Part shown: positions 1-8,780 of the stretch, one piece after another
Layout of the letters: every line of letters starts with the position of its first letter
Numbering within the stretch: the first letter of the stretch is position 1
Origin: Bacillota bacterium
GTDB taxonomy: Bacteria > Bacillota > Clostridia > Monoglobales > Firm-18
Direction of reading: 5' to 3'
DNA length: 63,390 bases
Assembly (NCBI GenBank): GCA_022706765.1
Contig: JAKJBX010000011.1
Span: 1 to 63,390, forward strand
Translations under genes and position numbers: made by a program
Notes under the pieces: generated by a model
Seen by the model: the letters and a program-made list of their open reading frames with translations, nothing else
The model's database searches: none
What the model was told of the DNA's origin: nothing

Positions 1-1
1 G

Positions 2-259
2 GGCACGCCCGCCGGCGTCGCACCGCTTGGTAACACAGAGGAACAAGGCAACCTCTTCATTCCCATACTGGTGATCGCCCTTTTCATGGCGGATCTGATA
101 TTTTTCAGGGCAAGAATTACCCGTTTTTTAATCAAGCTTTTCATACTCAGCCGCTTTTTCGGCGGCGGTAACTCCGGCGGCGGCGGTGGCTTTGGTGGTG
201 GAGGCTTCCGGGGAGGGGGCGGCAGTTCCGGCGGCGGTGGCAGCAGCCGGGGATGGTGA
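2..259 (+). CDS. C-terminal end of a Gly/Ser-tailed membrane protein (partial)
   Basis: Only the last 85 residues are visible; the start lies left of the window. A hydrophobic stretch (about residues 19-35 of the visible part) is followed by a short basic segment and then a tail made almost only of Gly and Ser, ending in SSRGW. A membrane helix followed by a Gly/Ser-rich C-terminus is the usual end of TPM-domain (YgcG-type) membrane proteins, but the diagnostic domain would be outside the window, so the family is inferred from the tail alone. A hairpin terminator follows about 60 bp after the stop codon. Confidence 0.5.
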   Translation, partial: GTPAGVAPLGNTEEQGNLFIPILVIALFMADLIFFRARITRFLIKLFILSRFFGGGNSGGGGGFGGGGFRGGGGSSGGGGSSRGW

Positions 260-318
260 AAAATGGGTTTTTTAAGTGGCATGAACAGGTCATCTATTGA
301 TGCATGGCCTAAAACAAC

Positions 319-353
319 AAACAAATCCACCCCAAAACAGGGCGGATTTGTTT
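319..353 (+). terminator. Hairpin terminator after the Gly-rich protein gene
   Basis: ACAAATCC and the matching GGATTTGT form an inverted repeat around a short loop, followed by TTTG and an AT-rich run. It sits about 60 bp after the stop codon at 259 and before the minus-strand ctpA unit, so it would end the rightward transcript. Confidence 0.6.
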
Positions 354-360
354 GATTTAA

Positions 361-482
361 TAGGAAATTACGTAAAATCGGCGTAATTTCCGCACTCCGG
401 CGAAATGAATTCGCCTGCGCTCACCCTCGTGGGGAGAGAAGATGCGTTTCGGAAAGCGCTGCGCGCCGAAACGCTTTGTTCT
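361..482. repeat. Modular hairpin repeat cluster, copy A
   Basis: A run of four small inverted repeats fills the gap before ctpA. First is GGAAATTACG pairing with CGTAATTTCC (363-391). Next comes a GGCGAAA/TTCGCC hairpin (399-415), then a degenerate CTCACCC/GGGGAGAG element, and last GCGTTTCGG pairing with CCGAAACGC (444-474). The same modules recur near 4411, 23500 and 26051, so this is a dispersed intergenic family. The last hairpin lies directly after the ctpA stop codon on the minus strand. Confidence 0.7.
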
Positions 483-483
483 G

Positions 484-1911
484 TCACAAGCCTTGGACAA
501 GCGCCTTAGCCTTTTCTATTTGTATATCCACCGTTACCTCGGTTTCGGCGGCGACGTCCATGATTTTGATTTGCGTGGTCAGATCCGCAACGCCGTAGGG
601 GAACAGCCCGTTTTTGTCCTGAAACATCCTGACGGCGTTCTGTGTCTGATAGTCGTATGTTTCGTCAACATATTCAATCGGATAGCCCATCGCTTCCAGT
701 CTTTGCTCGACGGCGAGCACGTCCTTGCCCGAGTCGCCGGCACTCAGCACCCGCTGTCCCGAAATTGATTCAAAAGCCGAGGTGTCCATCAACGCCTTTT
801 TGTTGGCGATGCGGTAGTCCGGTTCGATGCCGACGCCGTGTATGTAAGCGCCGCTCGGCGTCAGGTATCTTGCGATGGTCAGCCAAATCGCTCCGCCGTT
901 TTTCATGTGCAGCGGCATCTGAACGGTGCCCTTGCCGAAGGTGGTCGTGCCCACCAAAACGCCCGCCTTGTGGTCCTTGACCGCGCCCGAAACGATTTCC
1001 GACGCGGATGCGCTGTATTCGTTGACCAGAACGGCGACCTTAAAGCGCATGCCCGTGTTCACCGACTTGTATTCAACGTTGTGTGCAGGGTTTTTATAGT
1101 CCTCGGTAACAATCAGCGTATTTTCGGGCAGGAAATAGCTTGCGGTCTTGACCGCTTCGGATACCAGCCCGCCGAGGTTGTTGCGCAGGTCGAGGATGAT
1201 TTTGTCCACGCCTTCTTTTTTCAGGTTAAACAGCGCCTCGTCCAAATAGGAGGAGGTATTGGCATTAAAGGATGAAATGCTGACATAGCCGGCGTTGCCC
1301 CCATCGAGCTTGTAATAGGTCACGGGATTGACTCTGATGGTGTCCCGCACGATGGTGAAGGTGAGCTGCTGCTCACCCCGCTTGATGCCGAGGACGACGG
1401 TCGTCCCTTTTTCACCCCTGATGAGGTTGGTGGTCTTGTCCAGGACATAGCCGGACACATCCTCGCCGTCAACGCTTTCGATGACGTCGCCCGCCATGAT
1501 GCCTGCCAGATAGGCAGGCGTACCCTTGATGGGCGTACCGACATAGGTGACGCCGTCAAACGAGGACACATTTATGCCAATGCCCGAAAACTCGCCCAAA
1601 ACCTCCGCATAGGTGTTTTCATATTCCTTCGCTGTCAGGTACCGGGAGTTTTCATCCAAAGCGTCATAGGTTCCTTTTGCGATCTCGTCAAAAAGCTCGG
1701 GGTGATTGGTCAGCACCGCTTTTAGCGCGGACTCCAACAGCGCCTCCCGGGTTACGTCAAACCTGTATTGGCTCAGCGTATAACGCAAGAGCGCCTCATA
1801 AAACTCATACATCGCCTCGCCGTCGGTCAGGTCGATCTGCGTCGTTGTTTCCGCCGCTGCGCCCACCGACAACAGTATGATGCATAGGATGATGGCAATC
1901 AGCTTTTTCAA
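484..1911 (-). CDS. ctpA: Carboxy-terminal processing protease, S41 family (CtpA/CtpB)
   Basis: This is a secreted or membrane-anchored serine protease of the C-terminal processing family. Counting from a TTG start at 1911, residues 1-20 form a signal sequence and about 105-175 a PDZ domain. The catalytic domain carries SASASE at 300-305 and the catalytic Lys in FGKGTVQ (K327). A peptidoglycan-binding type 1 domain closes the protein (about 390-450). The TTG is chosen because the hydrophobic signal begins there and a GAGG lies 8 bases upstream; the longer reading overlaps the preceding gene. In Bacillus the relative CtpB cleaves SpoIVFA during sporulation, and a SpoIVFB homologue lies at 29.5 kb here, so a sporulation role is possible but not shown. 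Confidence 0.9.
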   Translation of the reverse strand: MKKLIAIILCIILLSVGAAAETTTQIDLTDGEAMYEFYEALLRYTLSQYRFDVTREALLESALKAVLTNHPELFDEIAKGTYDALDENSRYLTAKEYENTYAEVLGEFSGIGINVSSFDGVTYVGTPIKGTPAYLAGIMAGDVIESVDGEDVSGYVLDKTTNLIRGEKGTTVVLGIKRGEQQLTFTIVRDTIRVNPVTYYKLDGGNAGYVSISSFNANTSSYLDEALFNLKKEGVDKIILDLRNNLGGLVSEAVKTASYFLPENTLIVTEDYKNPAHNVEYKSVNTGMRFKVAVLVNEYSASASEIVSGAVKDHKAGVLVGTTTFGKGTVQMPLHMKNGGAIWLTIARYLTPSGAYIHGVGIEPDYRIANKKALMDTSAFESISGQRVLSAGDSGKDVLAVEQRLEAMGYPIEYVDETYDYQTQNAVRMFQDKNGLFPYGVADLTTQIKIMDVAAETEVTVDIQIEKAKALVQGL

Positions 1912-1933
1912 ATTCAGGACCTCGTTTCTTCTG

Positions 1934-2692
1934 TTATTTGATTTCCATGTATGACGCTTTGATGACCCCGTCACGGTATTCGCCGAGGACATAGACGTCG
2001 GCGTCCAAATACTGATAATTGATGTCTTGTATGTTGACGGCGCTGCCCTTGCGCACTGGCAGCACGCCTTGTATAGTCTTAACGGTGGCGTATCTGTCCT
2101 GTGTCAAAGCCTGCCATGCGCCAAAGCTGTATTTTTCCGCATGGTTGATGATATACTCCCCGTTGTTTTCCAAAAACAGCTTGCCCTTGTAGCACCAAAC
2201 GACCCTTTCCTTGGTCGCCAGCCAGACGATGTACGCACGCCTGTCCTTGTTGACCAGCGCGTAGTAGTATTTTGACGGGTCGGGCGTGTAGTTCGTCAGC
2301 ACCTCGTTGTCAATGATATAGAGCGTTTCGGATGTAAAGGTGATGTCCGTATCGCCCTGAAAGCCCGCAGTGTTGAAGGTGGGGCTGGAAATGCCGAACC
2401 GGATCAGCCCGTTGATCAGCGGACTGAGGTCGCGGCTTTTCGGGCGCAGCAGACGACCGTCGGGGCAGAGCAGCCCCGCATGGAGCGCACCCGCAACGGT
2501 GCCGCGGTATTTGGGGTCGACAAAGTGCCAGTCGCCGTAAAGGTACAGCACGTTTTTGTCGACGAGGGTCTCGACAAACACACGCCTTGCGGCGCTGTCG
2601 ACCGCCTCTTCGAGAGTCACCGCCGAAACGGCGGACGCCATCAAACAGATTGCAACCGCAATCAAAACAACTCTTTTAATCAAAAACCACAC
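1934..2692 (-). CDS. Secreted protein of unknown function
   Basis: The 252-residue product begins with basic residues and a clear signal peptide ending near residue 24 (VSAVTLEEAV). I do not recognise a family. The mature part is rich in Tyr and beta-type segments and mentions no obvious catalytic motif. It ends 22 bp before the ctpA start and follows argS by 30 bp on the same strand, so it is probably co-transcribed with both. It could be a periplasmic-side partner or substrate of CtpA, judged only from position. Confidence 0.7.
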   Translation of the reverse strand: MWFLIKRVVLIAVAICLMASAVSAVTLEEAVDSAARRVFVETLVDKNVLYLYGDWHFVDPKYRGTVAGALHAGLLCPDGRLLRPKSRDLSPLINGLIRFGISSPTFNTAGFQGDTDITFTSETLYIIDNEVLTNYTPDPSKYYYALVNKDRRAYIVWLATKERVVWCYKGKLFLENNGEYIINHAEKYSFGAWQALTQDRYATVKTIQGVLPVRKGSAVNIQDINYQYLDADVYVLGEYRDGVIKASYMEIK

Positions 2693-2722
2693 ATCCTAAA
2701 TCAAGGTTAGCGGACAGGTTTG

Positions 2723-4387
2723 TTACATCTTTTCGGGCGCACTGACGCCGAGGATGCCCAGCACGTTTGCCAGCACCTGCCTTGCCGAGTCGATGAGCTT
2801 TAACCTCGTCGCCTTTAAGGGCTCGTCCTCAACATTGACACGGCAGGCGTTGTAGAACGAATGGAATTCGTTTGCCAGTTCGATGGCATACCGCGTCATG
2901 CGTGCAGGTTCAAGCGTCTGTGCGGCGGCGGTGATCTCGTCAGGCAGCTCGCCGATCTTGCGCAGCAGCGAAAGCTCGGCGTCCTCCAACAAAAGCGTCG
3001 GGTCAATCTCGGAAACAAACTTTACACGGACATTATCCTCAGCCAAAAGGCGGATGATGCTGCAAATGCGCGCGTGCGCATACTGCACATAAAACACGGG
3101 GTTGTTGCTGGTCTGTTCGACCGCAAGGTCGAGGTCGAAGTCAAAATGGCTGCCCGCGTTTCGCATATTAAAGAAAAACCTTGCGGCGTCCACGCCGATT
3201 TCGTCCAGCAAATCGCCGAGAGAAATCGCCTTGCCGCTGCGCTTTGACATGCGTGCGACCTCACCGCCGCGCATCAGGCGCACAAGCTGCATCAGCACGA
3301 CCTCTAACCTGTCAGGGCTGATCCCGACGGCGTCCATGGCGGTTTTCATCCTCGCCACATGCCCGTGGTGGTCGGCGCCCCAAATGTCAATGACCTTATC
3401 AAAGCCCCGTTTTAAGAATTTGTTGCGATGATAAGCGATGTCTGCGGCAAAGTAGGTCGGTACGCCGTTGGCACGGACGAGCACCTCGTCCTTTTCGCCG
3501 TCGTCGGACGCCCTGAACCAAACGGCGCCCTCCTTTTCATAGGTGTGCCCGCTGTCTTTGAGCAGCGCCAAGACCTCGTCGACCTCGCCGCTTTTGTATA
3601 AGTCGCTCTCCCGAAACCACACGTCATAGCGAATGCCGTAGGCTTCGAGGGTTTTTTTCATCAAATTCACATTCTTTTCAAGCCCGAACGCGATCAGTGC
3701 CTGCCTGCGCTCGTCACTGCCTTTACTGACATAGGAATCGCCAACCTCGGCGATAAACTCCTTGGCACGTTCGGTGATGTCCTCACCCTGATACCATTCG
3801 TCCGAAAACGGCACGTCCTCTCCGCATTGCTGCAAATACCGGGCTTCGAGCGAACAGCCGAACTTTTCGATCTGGTTGCCGGCGTCGTTTAGATAAAATT
3901 CGCGCGTCACGTTAAAGCCCGCGAAGTCCAGAACGCTCGCCATCGAATCGCCGAGCGCACCGCCTCTGGCGTTGCCCATGTGCATGGGACCGGTGGGGTT
4001 TGCGCTGATGAATTCGACCATCACCTTTTTACCGCCGCCTGCGCTGACCTCGCCGTAGCGTGCGCCTTTTTGCTCGACCAGCGGCAAAACCTCATACAGC
4101 CAGCCGATGCCAAGGCGGAAGTTGATAAACCCCGCACCCGCAACCTCAACCTTTTCGACATAGGTGCCCTCTGTTTTCATGCCCGACAGCAAACGCTCCG
4201 CAACCGTGCGGGGCGGCATCTTCGCCGACTTTGCGATCAGCATGGCGGCGTTGGTCGAGAAATCGCCGTGCGACAGCTCACGGGGGGTCTCCACGGAAAA
4301 AGCCACCGCTTCAAAGCCCTCCCTTGCGACGGCGTCCGTAATCATGTGAGCGATCTGCTCCCGAATCTTTTGTTTGATATTCGACAT
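2723..4387 (-). CDS. argS: Arginine--tRNA ligase
   Basis: Class I aminoacyl-tRNA synthetase that charges tRNA-Arg. The 554-residue length is normal. The N-terminal additional domain specific to ArgS is present, the HIGH signature appears as HMGN at 136-139 after SANPTGP, and the KMSKS loop appears as RMSKRSG around residue 370. The C-terminal DALR anticodon-binding domain ends the protein. DUF1934 lies upstream on the same strand, as in the ywiB-argS pair of Bacillus subtilis, with one hairpin repeat cluster between them. Confidence 0.97.
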   Translation of the reverse strand: MSNIKQKIREQIAHMITDAVAREGFEAVAFSVETPRELSHGDFSTNAAMLIAKSAKMPPRTVAERLLSGMKTEGTYVEKVEVAGAGFINFRLGIGWLYEVLPLVEQKGARYGEVSAGGGKKVMVEFISANPTGPMHMGNARGGALGDSMASVLDFAGFNVTREFYLNDAGNQIEKFGCSLEARYLQQCGEDVPFSDEWYQGEDITERAKEFIAEVGDSYVSKGSDERRQALIAFGLEKNVNLMKKTLEAYGIRYDVWFRESDLYKSGEVDEVLALLKDSGHTYEKEGAVWFRASDDGEKDEVLVRANGVPTYFAADIAYHRNKFLKRGFDKVIDIWGADHHGHVARMKTAMDAVGISPDRLEVVLMQLVRLMRGGEVARMSKRSGKAISLGDLLDEIGVDAARFFFNMRNAGSHFDFDLDLAVEQTSNNPVFYVQYAHARICSIIRLLAEDNVRVKFVSEIDPTLLLEDAELSLLRKIGELPDEITAAAQTLEPARMTRYAIELANEFHSFYNACRVNVEDEPLKATRLKLIDSARQVLANVLGILGVSAPEKM

Positions 4388-4410
4388 TAAAACGATCCTT
4401 TCCTTATCTT

Positions 4411-4500
4411 ATGGGAAATTACGCAAAACCGACGTAATTTCCACGCTCCGGCGGAAGTCGATCCCACCTGCGCTTACCCTCACGGGGTGAGCGTATACAC
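4411..4500. repeat. Modular hairpin repeat cluster, copy B
   Basis: GGAAATTACG (4414-4423) pairs with CGTAATTTCC (4433-4442). This is followed by the CGGCGGAAG/CCACC-type segment and a CTCACGGGGTGAG hairpin. The order and sequence match copy A, with loss of the last GCGTTTCGG hairpin. It fills the gap between DUF1934 and argS. Confidence 0.7.
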
Positions 4501-4522
4501 ACCCGAACATCTTATTCTTATC

Positions 4523-4939
4523 TCAGCACTCCCTGAATTGCAGATGAAAGTCGTTGATACCCGAGTAATTGTTGTCAATTTCGATTTGGTACTGGGCGGA
4601 GATCTCGCCGCCGCCCTCGTTCATATCGACGTTGACGATTTTGGAGTTGACGCCGATGGTGAAAGCGCCGAACGGCGTTTCATAGCAGCACAGGTGCCGC
4701 TGACCCTTTTCAAAAATCAGCTGGCTGTTGTTTTGTCCGAAGCGCAAAAGCGTCACGACGCCGTTTTCGACTTTTAGCGTGGTTGTGGTGCCCTCTAACC
4801 CCGTGACCTCGGTTTCTTTGTATGTAACGAAGTGGCTGTCACCCTCTTTGTAGTAGGTGCCTTCGGTGACCAGCTCGATTTCTTCGATATCCTCGCCGTC
4901 ATTTTGACGCCCTTTGAGCGAGATGATAACGTCCTTCAT
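4523..4939 (-). CDS. DUF1934 domain-containing beta-barrel protein (YwiB-like)
   Basis: The 138-residue product starts MKDVIISLKGRQ and reads as alternating beta strands, the pattern of the YwiB/DUF1934 calycin-like family next to argS in many Firmicutes. The start at 4939 has GAGGAGGG 6-8 bases upstream. An open frame continues 23 codons further upstream, but those codons lie inside the 163-bp foldback element and are not part of the family, so the longer start is rejected. The RBS ends only a few bases from the edge of that element. Confidence 0.85.
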   Translation of the reverse strand: MKDVIISLKGRQNDGEDIEEIELVTEGTYYKEGDSHFVTYKETEVTGLEGTTTTLKVENGVVTLLRFGQNNSQLIFEKGQRHLCCYETPFGAFTIGVNSKIVNVDMNEGGGEISAQYQIEIDNNYSGINDFHLQFREC

Positions 4940-4954
4940 TGGTAAACCCTCCTC

Positions 4955-5117
4955 AGGGCGTGTTGACACTAAGCCAAACGCACCCATTTTTGGCGCATTT
5001 TGCGCCATACTGCGTTAAATTTTCTTACCATAAACAAATTATGCCTTCAAAAATTTGCCTTGTCTGACACAAAATGCGCTCAAAAATCCGCACATTTACT
5101 TAGTGTCAACACGCCCT
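4955..5117. mobile_element. 163-bp foldback element (MITE-like), copy 1
   Basis: Perfect 19-bp terminal inverted repeats, AGGGCGTGTTGACACTAAG at 4955-4973 and its complement at 5099-5117. The interior halves are also imperfect mirror images (ATTTTTGGCGCATTTTG on the left against TTTTTGAGCGCATTTTG read from the right), so the whole element can fold into one long hairpin. No coding capacity. The right end supplies the AG of the murI TAG stop codon. Confidence 0.85.
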
Positions 5118-5919
5118 AGTACCGCTCAATGTCGATGCGTGACACGCTGTCCGACAGCTCCCGTTGCATGAACAAACTGCCATAACGGGAAAAATTATCG
5201 ACCGTATCGCTGACGAAATAGCTGTATTGCGCCGTACCTTCGGCGAGCATATCATGGTCTGCGAGCAGCTTTCCGACCTGCCGCGCCATGGGTGCGCCCG
5301 AGTCAATCAGAGCGGTGTCTTTCCCCATTATATCAGAAATCACGCCTTTTAGCAAAGGATAATGTGTGCAGCCGAGGATGATCGTGTCAACGCCGCTGTC
5401 TTTGAGCGGCGACAAATAGTCCTGTGCCACAAGCCGTGCCACGGCATTGTCGGTGTAGCCGTTTTCGACCAGCGGAACAAACAGCGGACACGCCCTGGCA
5501 TGCGTCGTGATTTGGTCGTCGAGCTGCTTTAAAGCCCGCTCGTACGAGCCGCTCGAAATGGTGCCGCTTGTGCCTATTATGCCCACTTTTTTGTTGACCG
5601 TTGCGCTTGCGGCGGCGGCGGCGGTAGACGCCACCACGCCCACGATGGGGATGTCGTAGTGTTGCAGCGCATAGCCCAGCGCCACGGAGCTTGCCGTGCC
5701 GCAGGCGATGACGATTGCCTTGACGTCTTGCGTCAGCAAAAAATTGATGTCCGAAGCGGCGTATTTGATGATGGTTTCACGGCTTCTCGTGCCGTAAGGC
5801 ACCCTGCCTGTGTCGCCGAAATAGATGATGCTCTCGTGGGGCAGATGGTTCATCAGCTCTTTTGCGACGGTCAGCCCGCCGAGCCCGCTGTCGAACACCC
5901 CGATCGGTCTGTTATCCAT
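5116..5919 (-). CDS. murI: Glutamate racemase
   Basis: Converts L-glutamate to D-glutamate for peptidoglycan. Family landmarks are VFDSGLGGLT (8-17), the first catalytic Cys C73 in IACGTASS, and the second, C184, in GCTHYPLL. The first motif is usually CNTA or CNTS; here the Asn is Gly, which is a visible departure although both catalytic Cys remain. Length 267 is normal. It starts 17 bp after ddl on the same strand, forming a peptidoglycan-precursor pair, and its stop codon is built partly from the adjacent foldback element. Confidence 0.95.
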   Translation of the reverse strand: MDNRPIGVFDSGLGGLTVAKELMNHLPHESIIYFGDTGRVPYGTRSRETIIKYAASDINFLLTQDVKAIVIACGTASSVALGYALQHYDIPIVGVVASTAAAAASATVNKKVGIIGTSGTISSGSYERALKQLDDQITTHARACPLFVPLVENGYTDNAVARLVAQDYLSPLKDSGVDTIILGCTHYPLLKGVISDIMGKDTALIDSGAPMARQVGKLLADHDMLAEGTAQYSYFVSDTVDNFSRYGSLFMQRELSDSVSRIDIERY

Positions 5920-5936
5920 ATTGTTATCCCTCCAAG

Positions 5937-6995
5937 TTATCCCTCCAAGGCGTAAGCGATGATCTTATCGATCAATTGTGTAAAGGTCACGCCGCTTTTT
6001 TGCCAAAGCACGGGGAACATGCTGCTGTCCGTGCAGCCGGGCAGAGTGTTGAGCTCGTTTAAGATGACCCGCTCTGTCGACCGCTCCACAAAAAAGTCGA
6101 TTCTCGTAAAGCCCCGGCAGCCCATGGCAAGGTACGCTTTTTTTGCGATGTCGTTGATTTCCGCAGTCTTTTCGGCACTCAGCGGTGCGGGGATGATCAC
6201 GTCCGCCTGTCCGACGGTATATTTTGCCTTATAATCATAAAACTCATGGTCGGTGATAACCTCGCCCAACAGGGCGATTTCGGGGCTGTCGTTGCCGATG
6301 ATACCGCACTCGATTTCCCTGGCGTCGATGTTTTCCTCCACCAGCACCTTGCTGTCAAACTGGAAAGCGCTTTTGACGGCGGGCAGCAGCTCGTCAGGCG
6401 AGCTCACCCTGCCCGCGCCGATGGACGACCCTGCGCCCGACGGTTTGACAAACACGGGATAGGTGAATTTGCTCTCCACCTGGCGAAGGATGTCGGCTGG
6501 GTTTTTAAGGTCGGGCTCAGTCAGCACCAGCCAGCTTGCCTGGGGGATTCCATGCGCCGCTAAAATCAGCTTTGCGGACGCTTTATCCATGCACAGCGCC
6601 GACGCCAGCACGCCCGGACCCGTGTAGGGGATCCCCGCAAGCTGCAACAATCCCTGCACCGTGCCGTCCTCGCCGTTTTGCCCGTGTAAAATCAAAAAAG
6701 CAACGTCGATGACGATCTTCTCGGCGCTGTTTCCTTTGAAAACCACAATACACTTGTCGCCTGCGTCCGGCGAAATGATGGCGTTATGTACGTTGCTTTT
6801 TTCCCAGTCGCCGTTGTCCAGCCTGCCGACGTCGCCGCTGTACAAAAACCACTGTCCGCCCTTGGTGATACCGAGCGGAAAGACCTCGTACTTTTCCTTG
6901 TCTAGATTATTGATAATATTTCTTGCCGAAACCCTTGAAACCTCGTGTTCCGACGAATTTCCTCCGAAGATCACAGCCACCTTCTGCTTAGCCAT
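5937..6995 (-). CDS. ddl: D-alanine--D-alanine ligase
   Basis: ATP-grasp ligase that makes the D-Ala-D-Ala terminus of peptidoglycan precursors. The N-terminal signature VIFGGNSSEHEVS is at 9-21, the central ATP-grasp fold contains the KPSGAGSSIGAGRV loop, and the C-terminal metal-binding segment ends with LNELNTLPGCTDSSMFP. Length 352 fits the family. The FYDYKAKY segment near 240 is the form seen in D-Ala-specific ligases. It heads a unit with murI and has its own promoter (7022-7050), divergent from the radical SAM gene at 7133. Confidence 0.96.
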   Translation of the reverse strand: MAKQKVAVIFGGNSSEHEVSRVSARNIINNLDKEKYEVFPLGITKGGQWFLYSGDVGRLDNGDWEKSNVHNAIISPDAGDKCIVVFKGNSAEKIVIDVAFLILHGQNGEDGTVQGLLQLAGIPYTGPGVLASALCMDKASAKLILAAHGIPQASWLVLTEPDLKNPADILRQVESKFTYPVFVKPSGAGSSIGAGRVSSPDELLPAVKSAFQFDSKVLVEENIDAREIECGIIGNDSPEIALLGEVITDHEFYDYKAKYTVGQADVIIPAPLSAEKTAEINDIAKKAYLAMGCRGFTRIDFFVERSTERVILNELNTLPGCTDSSMFPVLWQKSGVTFTQLIDKIIAYALEG

Positions 6996-7021
6996 CCGAA
7001 TGCCCCCTTTGATATTAAATT

Positions 7022-7050
7022 ATTATACCACAAAACATTATATGAAACAA
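7022..7050 (-). promoter_or_regulatory. Sigma-A-type promoter of ddl-murI
   Basis: On the minus strand TTGTTT (7045-7050) is followed by 17 bases and TATAAT (7022-7027). The ddl ATG lies about 25 bases beyond the -10 box, with GGGGG as ribosome binding site. Confidence 0.65.
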
Positions 7051-7132
7051 TTTTTGAAATATAATTGTAATGTTGTCCGATTTTTGATAAACTACTTCAT
7101 ACTTGGTTATGTTTTTTTGAAAGGATAAGCCT

Positions 7133-8647
7133 ATGAAAATCATCCTCATCGCACTTAATTCAAGATACACCCATTCCGGTCTTGCGCTGCGCTGCCTGCA
7201 AAAATACTGCAAGGACTTTGACATCAGCGTCGCCGAGTTCACCATCAACGACAACCCCCACAGTGTCTATGCAAGGCTGCTCGAAACAGGGGCGGACGTG
7301 TATGCTTTTTCCTGCTACATATGGAACATCACCCGGACGGCGCAGGTCGCCGAGATGCTTAAAACCGCTGTCCCCGGCTGCACGATCGTGTTCGGAGGAC
7401 CTCAGTGCGGGGACGGCTATGACTTTGTGGATCACTACATAGACGGTGAGGGGGAGCAGCCCCTGCACTCCCTGCTGACGGGGCTTGACAAGCAAGAAGT
7501 AATGTCCCGCCGTCTTTGTGCCGGTGCGCCGCTTGACCTGACGGGCGCCGCACAGCCCTATACCGAAGCGGACATTTTGGCGCTCAGGGGCAAGATTATC
7601 TACTTTGAAACCTCACGGGGCTGCCCGTTTTCATGCAGCTATTGCCTGTCGTCGGTTCAGGGCAGCGTCCGATACTTCCCGATAGCGTATGTAAAGGAAG
7701 GACTGTCGCTGCTGATGCGGCATCATGTGCCGATCGTCAAGCTGGTCGACCGCACATTCAACTGTGACAATACTCGTGCCGCCGAGATCATCCGGTTCAT
7801 CACCGAAAACAGCCAGGACACCTGCGTGCACCTTGAAATCGCTCCGCATCTTTTGACCGATGAGCTGATTGCGCTGATGGGTATGTCGCCGCAGTTTTTC
7901 AAGCTGGAAATGGGTATCCAGTCCGCCAACCCCGATACTGCGGCGTCAATCAACCGCAAATTCGACTTAAATACAGCGGCGGAAAACATTAGAAAAGCTA
8001 GGGCGGCAGGGCTTGAAATCCACCTTGATCTCATTGCGGGGCTGCCCTTTGAGGATTATGCGTCCTTTGCGCGCTCCTTTGACTTTGCCTATGCGCTGCG
8101 CCCGCATATGTTGCAGCTTGGGTTTTTGAAAGTGCTCCACGGTACGCCGATTGAGGCGGACGACCGCATACGGCATATGCACTCACCGCCCTTTGAGGTG
8201 TTGTCGACCGATTGGCTGACGGCGCAGGAGCTGTGCAGGTTAAAGGAGGTGGAGGACGCTGTTGACAGGCTGTATAACAGCGGTGCATTTGCCCGCAGCA
8301 TAGAAATACTGACCTGCCAAAGCCCGTTTGCTGTTTTTGAGCGGCTTGCGGACAGCATCAAAGCCGCCGAACAAAACGGCAGTCTGCCTCGGCATCAGCT
8401 GTATGAGGTGCTGCATGACTTTGGCGGTCAGACAATCGCCGAGGCGTTGGTGCTGGACTTTTTGCAATATAACAAGGACCGTCCGCTGCCGGATTTTGCA
8501 AAGCGCACGCCGTCAAAGGACTTCAAGCGTTTTTGTCAGGACTATATGCGCGCCCACGGGCTTAGCCACAAGGACGTGCGGTTTGAATGCGTCTTTGGCA
8601 AGGTCATTTTAGCGAATTATAGCACCGACAAGATGATGTATTTATAA
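7133..8647 (+). CDS. B12-binding radical SAM protein with DUF4080 C-terminus
   Basis: A 504-residue radical SAM enzyme with an N-terminal cobalamin-binding Rossmann domain (about 1-130). The iron-sulfur cluster motif is C164-x3-C168-x2-C171 in SRGCPFSCSYC, followed by a TIM-barrel core and a helical C-terminal region typical of DUF4080. The substrate of this family is not known. The gene stands alone, divergent from ddl, with AAAGGA 6 bases before its ATG. A weak promoter (TTGATA, 18 bases, TATGTT) lies just upstream. Confidence 0.88.
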   Translation: MKIILIALNSRYTHSGLALRCLQKYCKDFDISVAEFTINDNPHSVYARLLETGADVYAFSCYIWNITRTAQVAEMLKTAVPGCTIVFGGPQCGDGYDFVDHYIDGEGEQPLHSLLTGLDKQEVMSRRLCAGAPLDLTGAAQPYTEADILALRGKIIYFETSRGCPFSCSYCLSSVQGSVRYFPIAYVKEGLSLLMRHHVPIVKLVDRTFNCDNTRAAEIIRFITENSQDTCVHLEIAPHLLTDELIALMGMSPQFFKLEMGIQSANPDTAASINRKFDLNTAAENIRKARAAGLEIHLDLIAGLPFEDYASFARSFDFAYALRPHMLQLGFLKVLHGTPIEADDRIRHMHSPPFEVLSTDWLTAQELCRLKEVEDAVDRLYNSGAFARSIEILTCQSPFAVFERLADSIKAAEQNGSLPRHQLYEVLHDFGGQTIAEALVLDFLQYNKDRPLPDFAKRTPSKDFKRFCQDYMRAHGLSHKDVRFECVFGKVILANYSTDKMMYL

Positions 8648-8729
8648 GGAGCATGCAGACATTTGTATGTTTTCTATACGTGCAATACTTGTCGGCGTTT
8701 TTGTTGCGATGCACACATCCTTTTTGATA

Positions 8730-8758
8730 TTGAAATCCTACCGACGCTATGTTATAAT
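8730..8758 (+). promoter_or_regulatory. Sigma-A-type promoter of the membrane protein gene at 8781
   Basis: TTGAAA (8730-8735), 17-base spacer, TATAAT (8753-8758). It decides the start: transcription would begin near 8765, so the open frame beginning at 8667 cannot be translated from its first codon on this transcript. Confidence 0.75.
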
Positions 8759-8780
8759 TGTTAAAAAAAGGGGTCATCTT

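Noticed and set aside
4940..5008. Longer start for the DUF1934 gene
   Set aside because: The extra codons lie inside a 163-bp repeat present three times; the internal ATG has an excellent RBS.
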